64,000 nucleotides of DNA from Paludibaculum sp. GTDB taxonomy: Bacteria; Acidobacteriota; Terriglobia; Bryobacterales; Bryobacteraceae. Each line of letters opens with the position of its first letter. Within the stretch, counting starts at the first letter, position 1. A program made the position numbers and the translations under genes. Below the pieces are notes generated by a model. That model saw nothing but the letters and a program-made list of their open reading frames with translations. It made no database searches and had not been told where the DNA came from. The stretch covers positions 1 through 64,000 of the forward strand of contig JARKQJ010000002.1 of assembly GCA_029973955.1 (NCBI GenBank). Direction: 5' to 3'. Positions 16,873-25,571 of this stretch are shown piece after piece.

Positions 16873-19370
16873 TACTGGCCCCAGAAGCTCCGAACAGGAG
16901 CGGGCGGATTTGTTTTTTTGATGGCGAGCCAGAGGACTTCGTTGAGGTCGTCGTCATCGGCGCGGTCGGCCTCTTCGAATTCGAACTCGCGGGACCGGCG
17001 GGCGAGCGGAGTGTTGGATGGGTTGCGCGTATCGAGGGAGATGCGAGGTTTCTCGGCGACATAGGGCCGGGTATCGGGCTTGGGATTGAAGGCGGCGGTC
17101 ATGAGATGCGCGGAGGCGTCGTGCATGGTCATGGGGTTGAGGCCGAGGATGTACTCCATGGTGCGGAGCATGGAGACGGTGTTGTACATGGAGGAGTCGA
17201 TGCCGCGGCCGCGGGTATAAGGGGAGATCACATAGGCGGGGGAGCGGTGTGAATCGACGTGATCTGGGCCGTTCTGGGCGTCGTCCTCGAGGACGAAGAT
17301 GGCGGTGGTGGCCCAGAACTTCGATTTGGAGACGGCCTCGACGAGTTGGCCGAGGGCGGCGTCGTTATCGGCCATGGCAGCGAGGGGCGCGATCTTGCCG
17401 GCGGCAGTGCCGGAGGTGTGGTCGTTGCCGAGGCGGAGGGTGATGAAGCGGGGCATCTGGCCGGAGGCTTCGAACTCGGCGAGGTCCTTGAGGAGTACGC
17501 TGAGGCGATCGACGTCCTTGTAGTCGAGGTCGAAGGAGCGGTAGTCGAAGTTGGTGTGCTGGGCGATTGCGGGGTCGCGGACGGCGGCGATCTGTCTGCC
17601 GGTGGTGGGGGCGGGCGAGATGTTGGTGACCCACCAGCCGTAGTTGCGATAGGTGAGACCGGCCTGGAGTGCGCTGGTCCAGATGTAGCCGGCGGGAGGG
17701 AGGGCGGCGCGTTCCTGGCCCTCATAGTCGTAGTGGCGGCGGCGGCGCGCGTAAGAGTTGGGCCACATGCGCTGAACGTAAGCGGGGGCGATGGCGGAGG
17801 TGGACCAGTTGTGGCCTTCGGCGGAGACGTCGGCGGAGACGTAGAAGTTGTCGAGGAGAACGAACTCGCGGGCGAGCTTGTGGTGATTGGGGGAGGACTC
17901 TTCGGTGAAGAGCGTGAGGGAGGGATCGCCGTTGCCGATGCCGAGATCGCCCAGGACCTGGTCGTAGGTGCGGTTCTCCTTGACGACGTAGATGACGTGC
18001 TCGATGGGCGGCTTGGCGCCATTGGCGTAAGAGAGGACGTGTCCGGCGGGAATGTTGGCGGGAGGGATGGTGGCGGCGCGCAGGGGGGAGCTGGAGATGA
18101 CCTGCTGGGTGTAGGCGGCCATCTGCTCGGGGCGCGGCGCGGGGATGAGAGAAGCGGAACCGCGCTGGATGGCGCCGACGTATTCGACCTCGACGTTGCC
18201 CTCATGGATGACGGCGCGGTTGATGGTGGGATTGGGGCCCTTGGGATTGGGATAAGAGGCGGCGCCGCGGCCGTTGAGGACAAGCAGATCGTTGTTGGAG
18301 AGGACGCGGGCGGCGAGCGGGTACCAGCCGGTGGGGATGAAGCCGGTGACGGCGCTGCGGCGCGTGGAGATATCGACACGGGCGACGGCGTTGGCATCGG
18401 CACAGACGATGTAGAGGGTGTCCTGATCGGGAGAGAGCGCGAGGGCGGAGGGGGTCATCCCGACGGGCTGATAGAAGTCCCGGAGGTAGGAGGTATTGAT
18501 GGACTCGATGCGGCGGAAGTCTCCGTTTTCGACAGCGCCGAAGACGTGGACGAGGTTGGAGCCGGAGGAGGTGACGAAGAGGCGCTCTTTGAAAGGCGCG
18601 GGCTGATCTGTGCCTTCGACGGGGATGGGCTTGGTGCGCCAGACCATATCCATGGGTTGGAGGCCGACGTTGAAGCGGGCGATCTCCTGGCCGTTGACGG
18701 GATTGACCTGGCGGAGTGATGCGTCGCCCCAGCCGGTGACGAAGAAGCTCTTGCCGTCGGGGTGGAAGAGGATGCGGTAGGGGCGGTAGGCGGTTTTCCA
18801 CTCTTCGATGATCATGCCGGACTGGGGGTTGATGACGATGATGGAGTTGCGATGGAGCCCGGCGGCGTAGATGAGGCGGCCGTCGGGGGAGAGGGTGACG
18901 TCGCCGATGAAGTCAGTGTGTTTGCGGTCCTTCTCGGGGACGATGGTGAAGGTGCGGCGGAGCTCGAGCCGGGCCTCGGTGGTGATGGCGAGTTCGTAGA
19001 CGGAGGCGGTGGAGCCGCCGGAGACGTAGAGGAGGCCGGAGGGGGAGAAGGCGAGGCCGAGCCAGGCATCGGGCAGCGTGATGCGGTGGATTTCGGCGAG
19101 GGTGAGGGGATCGTGAATGGAGACGGAGGGCTGGAGGTAGCCGGCCTGGAGGATGGCGAGGTACTTGCCGTTGGGGGAGAGGGCGGTGGCCTGGGGCCCG
19201 GTGCTCAACGGGATCTGGCGGCCGGCGGGCTTGAGGAGCCAGCCGGAGTTCAGGAGGAAGCCTCCGCCGGGCTGGGGGCCGACGCGGACGGGAGCGGCGG
19301 GCTGGGAGATGAGGATGCCGGCGGCGGCGAGGAGGCCGGCGAGCGGCGCGAGGCGGAGGATGGTCTTCAT
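16872..19370 (-). CDS. Exported beta-propeller/phosphoesterase fusion (YncE-like plus alkaline phosphatase-superfamily domain)
   Basis: 832 residues with a signal peptide (LAPLAGLLAAAGILISQPA). Residues about 30-420 contain repeated propeller blades of the YncE/YVTN type (TALSPNGKYLAIL, FSPSGLLYVSGGST, VTLSPDGRLIYAAGL, LALSPDQDTLYIVCADANAVARVDI). From about residue 455 the protein turns into a phosphoesterase domain: EHVIYVVKENRTYDQVLGDLG, as in phosphatidylinositol-specific or acid phosphatase-like members (PF04185 type), with FVLEDDAQNGPDHVDSHRSPAYVIS as the second metal-binding region. It would act outside the cytoplasm on a phosphate ester of unknown identity. Its start overlaps the nadE stop as ATGA. 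The C-terminal ~40 residues are acidic and low in structure. Confidence 0.9.
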   Translation of the reverse strand: MKTILRLAPLAGLLAAAGILISQPAAPVRVGPQPGGGFLLNSGWLLKPAGRQIPLSTGPQATALSPNGKYLAILQAGYLQPSVSIHDPLTLAEIHRITLPDAWLGLAFSPSGLLYVSGGSTASVYELAITTEARLELRRTFTIVPEKDRKHTDFIGDVTLSPDGRLIYAAGLHRNSIIVINPQSGMIIEEWKTAYRPYRILFHPDGKSFFVTGWGDASLRQVNPVNGQEIARFNVGLQPMDMVWRTKPIPVEGTDQPAPFKERLFVTSSGSNLVHVFGAVENGDFRRIESINTSYLRDFYQPVGMTPSALALSPDQDTLYIVCADANAVARVDISTRRSAVTGFIPTGWYPLAARVLSNNDLLVLNGRGAASYPNPKGPNPTINRAVIHEGNVEVEYVGAIQRGSASLIPAPRPEQMAAYTQQVISSSPLRAATIPPANIPAGHVLSYANGAKPPIEHVIYVVKENRTYDQVLGDLGIGNGDPSLTLFTEESSPNHHKLAREFVLLDNFYVSADVSAEGHNWSTSAIAPAYVQRMWPNSYARRRRHYDYEGQERAALPPAGYIWTSALQAGLTYRNYGWWVTNISPAPTTGRQIAAVRDPAIAQHTNFDYRSFDLDYKDVDRLSVLLKDLAEFEASGQMPRFITLRLGNDHTSGTAAGKIAPLAAMADNDAALGQLVEAVSKSKFWATTAIFVLEDDAQNGPDHVDSHRSPAYVISPYTRGRGIDSSMYNTVSMLRTMEYILGLNPMTMHDASAHLMTAAFNPKPDTRPYVAEKPRISLDTRNPSNTPLARRSREFEFEEADRADDDDLNEVLWLAIKKTNPPAPVRSFWGQ

Positions 19371-21130
19371 TCTGAGAACCTCTGAGCGATGGGGAAGCGG
19401 CGGCCAATGCCGAAGGCCTTGGTGGTGACCTTGAGTCCAGGTGCGGCCTGCTGGCGCTTGTATTCGTTGCGGTCGACTTTGTTGGCGATGTCGCGGACGA
19501 GCGGGAGGGGGAGCTGCTGTTCTTCGGCGATCTGGGCGGGCGTTTTGAGTTCCTCGACGTAAGCTTTGAGGATTCTGTCGAGGATAGGGTATTCGGGGAG
19601 CGAATCGGAGTCCTTCTGATCGGGACGCAGCTCGGCCGAGGGCGGCTTGGTGAAGACGTTCTCGGGGATGACGGGGCCGTGGCGGCGGTTCACCTCATGG
19701 CAGAGGTCATAGACCATGGTTTTGGGGACATCGCTGATGACGGCGAGGCCGCCGCACATGTCGCCGTAGAGAGTGCAGTAGCCGACGGCGATTTCGCTCT
19801 TATTGCCGGTAGTGAGTACGAGGGAGCCCCACTTGTTGGAGAGAGCCATGAGGGTGAGGCCGCGGAGGCGGGCCTGGATGTTCTCTTCGGTGACGCCGAG
19901 GGTGGCGCCGGCAAAGATGTTTTCGAGGCCGGAGAGGACGCTGGAGTAAGCGCCGGTGATGGGGACGATATCGAAGCGGATGTCGAGGTTTTCGGCGAGG
20001 GAGCGGGCGTCGGAGATGGAGTGATCGGAAGAGAAGGGGCCGGGCATGGCGATGCCGGCGACGTTTTCGCGGCCGATGGCGTCGACGGCGACGCACGCGA
20101 CGAGGGTGGAGTCGATGCCGCCGCTGAGGCCGATGAGGGCGCGGTGGAAGCCGCACTTGCGGATGTAGTCGCGGGTGCCGAGGACGAGGGCGTCGTAGAC
20201 GGCGGAGGTTTCCTCGGGGGGCGTGGTGGGGACGCCGGGCGGGACAGTCACGCTGTGTCCACGGAGGGACACAGATGACTGTCCCGGGGTGGGGTCGGGG
20301 ATGGTGGACGGGGGCGGGACAGTCACGCTGTGTCCACTGGGGGACACAGGTGACTGTCCCGAGGTGGTGTCGAAGAGAACCAGGTCTTCGGCGAAGGAGC
20401 GGGCGGAGGCGAGGATGTCGCCGGAGGGGCCCATGACGAAACTGGAGCCGTCGAAGACGAGTTGGTCGTTGCCGCCGACCATGTTGCAGTAGATGTGAGT
20501 GAGGCCGTAGCGGCGGGCCATGGCGGAGAACATCTGGCGGCGCAGGGCTCGTTTGGTGGTGTCGTAGGGCGAGCCGTTGATGGAGATGACGAAGTCGGCG
20601 CCCTGCTGGACGAGGGATTCGACGGGGTCCTTGCGGTATTTGCGGCGTTCCCAGAACTGTTTGTCGTTCCAGGCGTCCTCGCAGATGGTGAGGGCGATGC
20701 GGGCACCGCGGAAGGCGCACACATCCTGGCGTTCGGCGGCCTGGAAGTAGCGCCACTCGTCGAAGACGTCGTAGGTGGGGAGGAGCATCTTGGTTTGAGT
20801 GGCGACGATGCGTCCGTTCTCGATGAGGGCGGCGGAGTTGGTGGCGTGGCGGATGGAGCCTTCGGGGGCCTGGCCGACGTAGCCGACGACGAGACCGCAG
20901 GTGAGATCGCGGGAGGCATCGACGATCTGCCGGAGGGCTTGGAGGGAGTGGTGCAGGAAGGAGGGTTTTTCGACGAGATCGCGCGGGGGGTAGCCGTTGA
21001 GAGCGAGTTCGGGGAAGACGGCGAGATCGGCGCCGGCAGCGGCGGCCCGGCGGGCGAAGTTGAGGATGAGGGCGGAATTGCCGGGGAGGTCGCCGACGGT
21101 GTTATTGATCTGGCAAAGAGCGACGCGCAT
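19367..21130 (-). CDS. nadE: Glutamine-dependent NAD+ synthetase carrying an in-frame repeat insert
   Basis: 587 residues. The N-terminal nitrilase-type glutaminase has the Glu41-Lys114-Cys150 triad (FPELALNG, TKMLLPTYDVF, LTICEDAW) and supplies ammonia. The C-terminal synthetase domain starts near residue 310 and has SGGIDS (336-341), the ATP pyrophosphatase loop, and a KSEIAVGYCTLYGDMCGG segment. It makes NAD+ from deamido-NAD+, ATP and glutamine. Residues about 257-298, in the linker, are encoded by two copies of a palindromic element and read GQSPVSPSGHSVTVPP and GQSSVSLRGHSVTVPPG; the frame is kept. Start MRVALCQINN (21130) is fixed by family alignment; the frame stays open upstream but that region has no family likeness. 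It is the first gene of an overlapping three-gene operon. Confidence 0.95.
   Translation of the reverse strand: MRVALCQINNTVGDLPGNSALILNFARRAAAAGADLAVFPELALNGYPPRDLVEKPSFLHHSLQALRQIVDASRDLTCGLVVGYVGQAPEGSIRHATNSAALIENGRIVATQTKMLLPTYDVFDEWRYFQAAERQDVCAFRGARIALTICEDAWNDKQFWERRKYRKDPVESLVQQGADFVISINGSPYDTTKRALRRQMFSAMARRYGLTHIYCNMVGGNDQLVFDGSSFVMGPSGDILASARSFAEDLVLFDTTSGQSPVSPSGHSVTVPPPSTIPDPTPGQSSVSLRGHSVTVPPGVPTTPPEETSAVYDALVLGTRDYIRKCGFHRALIGLSGGIDSTLVACVAVDAIGRENVAGIAMPGPFSSDHSISDARSLAENLDIRFDIVPITGAYSSVLSGLENIFAGATLGVTEENIQARLRGLTLMALSNKWGSLVLTTGNKSEIAVGYCTLYGDMCGGLAVISDVPKTMVYDLCHEVNRRHGPVIPENVFTKPPSAELRPDQKDSDSLPEYPILDRILKAYVEELKTPAQIAEEQQLPLPLVRDIANKVDRNEYKRQQAAPGLKVTTKAFGIGRRFPIAQRFSE
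20241..20285. repeat. Palindromic element copy A inside nadE
   Basis: GGGACAGTCA (20241-20250) and TGACTGTCCC (20276-20285) are exact reverse complements, with CTGTGTCC and GGACACAG as inner arms. It starts exactly 75 bp before copy B, so both are read in the same nadE frame. Confidence 0.9.
20316..20360. repeat. Palindromic element copy B inside nadE
   Basis: Same arms as copy A (GGGACAGTCA and TGACTGTCCC). The 30 bp between the copies are G-rich and encode a PPSTIPDPTP linker on the coding strand. The two copies differ only in loop and arm junctions. Confidence 0.9.
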
Positions 21131-21739
21131 GGGAGGGAGGAGACTTTCATTGTATCCGCGGGTGGAGGGGAGGGGGAGGGACGGGGAAGGGCGAGAGAAG
21201 AGGGGGCGGAAGCCGCGTTGGGCTGCAAATGCAATTGATTGAAAGATGGAGAGTCGTTGGGTTCGAACCGGGTTGTTCCGGCGGGCTATTTTTGCATGGA
21301 TTTGTTTGAAACGAAAGGGGTTCAGTCTGGTTTTCCTGGTTCGCGTGAAATTGCGGCTGGTGGTTGGGATTCTGGCGGCATTTGTGAGCTTGCTGGGTAT
21401 TTCCTGGGTTCGTTTGGGTTTTGGCGGGTTGTTCGGATAGGTCAAGTGTTTGAAAAGTAAGATGCCTTTGGGTTCGCTCCGGTGGCGGCGATGATGATGG
21501 CAGGAATCGGGGCGAGGAGGCTGGGCGGAGCGGCCGGCATGACGGCGCAAGGAGGCAGTGCAGCGGCCGGCGTCGTTGATGTCGAAGGCAAAGGACATAG
21601 TTCCACTCCCGCGCGAAAGAGTAGGGGGGTGAAAAGTGGAGGCGGCTCGGGGCGGGGCGGAGGTGAGGCTGGAAGTGGCTGAGGGAGAAGGGATTGTTCG
21701 ATATAAATAAAGTCGCGAAGCGCGGGACTCGCTCATCTG
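21131..21739. other. Gene-free region with a G/T-rich stretch
   Basis: No convincing gene. Bases about 21245-21440 are strikingly rich in G and T on the plus strand (repeated GGGTT, GGTTGTTC, TGGGTTCGTTTGGG), so minus-strand frames translate as Q/N/P-rich peptides (QTNP, QNPNHQPQ) without domain likeness. The rest (21460-21740) is G-rich with scattered GGCGG. Several frames are open only because stop codons are rare in such sequence. It may be the nadE promoter region plus an interspersed element. Confidence 0.5.
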
Positions 21740-22255
21740 GTTCCTGGCTGGAGTGCACAACGAAAACTGCCGCTCACCCGACAGTTCTTCAGGATGCCGA
21801 TTTCTTGGCGCATCGCTGCGGGCCACACCGTCGCCCGCCATTCCGTAAACCTTCTCCCCGGCAGCACATTTGGCGGGTCCCTCATCCACTCGACGCGCAC
21901 AGCCGGCTACAGATCGCAGGTCTTCAAAGATCCCGTGCCGCCCAGCGCCGGGGTTGCCCGGGCAGATCCTCAACTTGAGAGTGTCGGCCATCTGTCCGGC
22001 CACCTGAGACGGGTGCGCCGCTTCGGTCTTGGTACTGCCAACCGCGCAGGCGAGAATGATCTTGGCCCGAAGTGCGGGCGCCGGAGCGGACTTCGGCCGT
22101 CATGCCCGGTTCTGAAAAAGCTCGCGTTCACCTGCCGTGACAATTAGCCCCGGGATGGGACGTCCGATACATATCGCCGTACTCCTTTGTAAATGAGATG
22201 CGAAAGGAGCGCTCAGTTATCAAGTTATCAAGCGAACTTCAGGGACAGGATACTA
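21740..22255 (-). mobile_element. Decayed IS630-family element, left copy (transposase 5' part)
   Basis: Read on the minus strand, 22170-21990 gives GRPIPGLIVTAGEREL, a stop, then ALRAKIILACAVGSTKTEAA, the N-terminal region of IS630-type transposases (RARIILxCAEG motif). Later parts align only with frame changes (DLPGQPRR, then EWRATVWPAAMRQEIGI), ending near 21740. The outer end, minus strand from 22255, reads TAGTATCCTGTCCCTGAAG and matches the end of the right copy at 25280. The gene is dead through at least one stop and frameshifts. The catalytic DDE part is absent. The 3' limit is approximate. Confidence 0.7.
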
Positions 22256-22315
22256 GTTGTGCGGCCCCGCTGGGGCGGATGGGTCAGTGCCGCACAAAAG
22301 GACTATAATCTTGCC

Positions 22316-25282
22316 ATGCGAGCCGGATTCATAGCGCTGATGGCATTTACACTATCGCTATCTATGCCGGGGGCTTTTCTCGAATACCAGCGGATTTTTC
22401 GTGGGAATCAGGCGGTGACGATTGGCGCGGTTGCCTCCGATCCGGACGGTAACGTATACGTGGCAGGGACGACCAGCGCCTTCGACTTCGCGGTCAAGAA
22501 CGCTTACCAGGCACGCAATCCCGCCTCGGCCATCGTGGTGAGCGAGGATGCGGGACGCACTTGGCGGCCATTGGGCTTTGTTCCGGATCTCCCGATCACG
22601 GGAGTGAATGCGCCGGCCGTGCATCCCAAGGACTCCAGACTGCTGATCGCCACCGGGGTTTACGGGATCTATCGCAGCACGGACGGTGGCGAAAGCTGGA
22701 GCACGGTGGTGGACTTGAACCAGCCACAGCAAAGGCAGCGCATCGGTTATCTGGACCAGGCAGCTTTCGATCCGCACGATCCTTCCATCGTCTACGCGTC
22801 CTCGACCGGCGGTGTATTGAAGAGCGCGGACACCGGCATCACCTGGACCTTGCTCACCAATGGCCTGACTCCCGGCTCCTGTTGCGTCGGTGCGGGCCTG
22901 GCGGTGGACCCGCATCACCCGGGGCGGATCATCTACACAATCAACGAGCGGGCCTACGTTTCGCAGGATGCCGGGGCCACGTGGCGCCTGCTGGCGCTGC
23001 CGCCGGGGCTGCGGAGGCCCGTCTTGCTCACCGATCCGCACATAGCCGGCCGCTGGTATCTCTACAGCTATGAAGGCGCCTGGCGCTCCACCGACGCGGG
23101 AGACTCCTGGTCGCTGATCCGGGAAGATAGCGGTCTTTTCATATGGCTTCAGCTCGACCCCTCGCTGCCGGGCCGGATTTACGCGCTCTCGCAGACGGGG
23201 CTATTCCGGTCCAGCGATGGAGGCGGCTCCTGGACGCAGGTGATCGTCGATCCGCCGGGCGATCCGATGAACGGCACGGCCCCCTTTACGTTTGCGGTGC
23301 AGCCCGGAAATCCGGACTATCTGGTGGTTTCAGGCCAAGCCCCAGGGGTATTCGGCCGCACGGTGAACCTGATCTCGACGGACGGCGGGCAGTCCTGGCA
23401 ACCGATGGGCGTTAGCCGGCCGTTTCACGGCTTCCGGTTCGACCCCTCGCGCCCGTCGCGCCTGTTTGCCGCAGGCACGCCCACAGCCGATGCGTTCGTC
23501 GTCAAACTGAATCCGGCTGGCGAAATCGTCTACTCAACTTATCTGGGCGGTCAGGGGACCGACAGCGCCACGGCGCTTGCTGTTGACGGACAGGGGAACC
23601 TCTATGTCGCCGGCGAGACAACATCGCCCGACTTCCCAGCAGCCACGGCAAAGCACTATCCGGGCCACTCGCCTTCTCTGTTCGCCGCGAAACTCGATCC
23701 GGCCGGCCGCCCGATCTATGTCACTCTCGTGGGCGACGGCAGAGACGATACGGTCCGGTCCATCGCCGTGGATTCCAGCGGGCGGCTGTATCTGACCGGA
23801 CGCACAGTCTCGCCACTCTTCCCGCTCACCTCCAACGCCATTGCTGGTTTCTCTGAAGCCGGCGGCGGATTCGCCGCGCGATTGTCGCCGGACGGCGCCA
23901 CTTTCGAGTACGCCACGGCGCTGGATGGCTCTGCGGAATCGATTGCCCTTCACCCCGAGGGCGGCTTCATGCTCGCGGGCCTGATGAAAGTGGACGCCTC
24001 CGAGGCCGGGTTGGTTTGGTTCGGCGAGGATGGTGCGCTGCTCCAATCCTCACGTGTGCCCGTGACTCCGGTGAAACTGCTCATCACCGCTGGAGGCCGG
24101 TTCTTTGTCGCTGGAACCGCGAGCATTTCCTCTCCGCCGCCTGTCACTCCAGGCGCGTTTCAGACCGGCCTTAGCACCAATTGCACGCATGATTCCGGAG
24201 GCGTGCTCACCTTCAAGTCCCGGCAGGCCTACATGACTGACCTGTGGGTAGCTGAACTGGACCGAGGCGGGAACGTGGTTTCGGCCACGCTACTGGGAGG
24301 TTCCTGTCGGGACGAGGCGACCGACCTCGCCTTGGCGGCGGACGGTTCGCTCTGGGTTGCGGGCCAAACGTACTCGCAGCAACTGCCAGTCACGGACCCG
24401 TTATTCGGCCCGCCCGCGGAGGAATACTCGGTCCCGTTCGTGGCCCACCTCGACGCTTCCTTGTCTCGGCTTCTGTTCTCGACCTGGCTCGATTACGGCT
24501 CCAACGCCCGGCTGGCCAGTTCGCCGGGAGAGGGAGTTACCATCGCTTCAGGCTCGCCATCGCGAGGGTACTCCGGCATGACGGAAGGCACGCTGCGGCA
24601 CATCATCCCAGGCCCGAGTGCAGAGCTTGCTGTGCGCCGCATCGCCAGTGCGTTCGACGGCAGCAGCGGGCCGGTGGCCCCGCTGGAGATCGTGCGGATC
24701 GAAATCCCCTCGCTGACTCCTGACGCCGAAATCAACCTCGGGCTGAACCCGGCCGAAGGCGCACCCACAGAACTGGGCGGCGTGGCGATCGAGTTCAATG
24801 GAATGCCGGCGAGACTGCTCGAAGTCTGGCGCGGCGGCGTGGTGTGTATCACCCCTGAACAACTGCGCGGCCAATCCATGGCGGCAGTGATGGTAAGGCA
24901 GGGCAGCGCCCGTTCCAGCGCGTTCTACACTCCTGTAAATGAGAGCAAACTGACCCTCTTCCAACAGGTCAGGCACGAAGACGGCTCGCTCAATTCACCC
25001 GATAATCCCGCCCCAACAGGTTCTCTGATCACGTTCTTCTTCACCGGCGCAGGGTCACTCGACTCCCAAATTGATCTCATCTTCAATACGACGCCTGGGG
25101 AATCCACAACAGTTCCACCGGCGCGCCCCGTTGAAGGGTTCGTCGATGGTTTCTACTTCGCGCAGGCCAAAGTACCGGCCACGAGCGGGACCTATCGGGT
25201 GATGGCAAGACTCACACCGGCCCCGAGCGCACCGCCAGTTTATCCGCCGTTGATCTCATCCGTCACCATCAGCGTGCGGTAG
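22316..25282 (+). CDS. Secreted beta-propeller protein (SBBP and Asp-box repeats) with Solibacter C-terminal domain
   Basis: 988 residues from ATG 22316 (MRAGFIALMAFTLSLSMPGA, signal peptide). The N-terminal part opens with an SBBP-type blade (SDPDGNVYVAGTTSAFDF), then Asp-box/BNR repeats (SEDAGRTWRPLG, STDGGESWSTV, SADTGITWTLL, SQDAGATWRLL, STDAGDSWSLI, SSDGGGSWTQV, STDGGQSWQPM). A second SBBP set follows (VDGQGNLYVAGETTSPDF, VDSSGRLYLTGRT). Residues about 780-985 resemble the Solibacter uncharacterised C-terminal domain (TIGR03437 type). Such proteins are surface or secreted binding scaffolds, sometimes sialidase-like; no catalytic site is seen. Composition is more balanced in G and C than its neighbours. 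Its TAG stop coincides with the edge of the IS630 remnant. Confidence 0.85.
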   Translation: MRAGFIALMAFTLSLSMPGAFLEYQRIFRGNQAVTIGAVASDPDGNVYVAGTTSAFDFAVKNAYQARNPASAIVVSEDAGRTWRPLGFVPDLPITGVNAPAVHPKDSRLLIATGVYGIYRSTDGGESWSTVVDLNQPQQRQRIGYLDQAAFDPHDPSIVYASSTGGVLKSADTGITWTLLTNGLTPGSCCVGAGLAVDPHHPGRIIYTINERAYVSQDAGATWRLLALPPGLRRPVLLTDPHIAGRWYLYSYEGAWRSTDAGDSWSLIREDSGLFIWLQLDPSLPGRIYALSQTGLFRSSDGGGSWTQVIVDPPGDPMNGTAPFTFAVQPGNPDYLVVSGQAPGVFGRTVNLISTDGGQSWQPMGVSRPFHGFRFDPSRPSRLFAAGTPTADAFVVKLNPAGEIVYSTYLGGQGTDSATALAVDGQGNLYVAGETTSPDFPAATAKHYPGHSPSLFAAKLDPAGRPIYVTLVGDGRDDTVRSIAVDSSGRLYLTGRTVSPLFPLTSNAIAGFSEAGGGFAARLSPDGATFEYATALDGSAESIALHPEGGFMLAGLMKVDASEAGLVWFGEDGALLQSSRVPVTPVKLLITAGGRFFVAGTASISSPPPVTPGAFQTGLSTNCTHDSGGVLTFKSRQAYMTDLWVAELDRGGNVVSATLLGGSCRDEATDLALAADGSLWVAGQTYSQQLPVTDPLFGPPAEEYSVPFVAHLDASLSRLLFSTWLDYGSNARLASSPGEGVTIASGSPSRGYSGMTEGTLRHIIPGPSAELAVRRIASAFDGSSGPVAPLEIVRIEIPSLTPDAEINLGLNPAEGAPTELGGVAIEFNGMPARLLEVWRGGVVCITPEQLRGQSMAAVMVRQGSARSSAFYTPVNESKLTLFQQVRHEDGSLNSPDNPAPTGSLITFFFTGAGSLDSQIDLIFNTTPGESTTVPPARPVEGFVDGFYFAQAKVPATSGTYRVMARLTPAPSAPPVYPPLISSVTISVR

Positions 25283-25500
25283 TGTCCTATCTCTGAAGTT
25301 CGCTCAGCAACTTAGCATTCCATTCGCAGCTCATGGAGAAAGGAGTACGGTGATGCTCATCGGACGTCCCATCCTGAAGTTGGTTGCCACGGAAGGTGAA
25401 AGGGAGTCCCTTCAGAACCGGGTACGACGGACGAAGGCCGCTCAGGCGCTCGCACTTCGGGCCAGGATCATTCTCTCCGGCGCGGAAGGCAGGACCAAAC
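25280..25500 (+). mobile_element. Decayed IS630-family element, right copy (end plus transposase N-terminus)
   Basis: Starts TAGTGTCCTATCTCTGAAG at 25280, matching the reverse complement of the left copy end. The plus-strand frame from 25353 reads MLIGRPILKLVATEGERESL and LALRARIILSGAEG, an IS630 transposase N-terminus with its own AAAGGAG ribosome site. Homology stops near 25500 and the rest of the transposase is missing. The two copies are inverted and their 5' ends face the propeller gene between them. Confidence 0.72.
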
Positions 25501-25571
25501 CGCTCCCGCCCATGCGCCCTGGGCAGGTTGAGCACCAGAGAGGCGACAACAAGCGCCACGGAAGGACCTCC

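Noticed and set aside
21260..21269. GGTTCGAACC, a tRNA T-loop-like word
   Set aside because: No acceptor stem, anticodon arm or CCA-matching arms can be built around it.
21131..22003. Upstream extension of the nadE frame to 22003 (878 codons)
   Set aside because: It runs through a low-complexity C/A-rich strand and IS630 remains; the enzyme family begins at MRVALCQINN.
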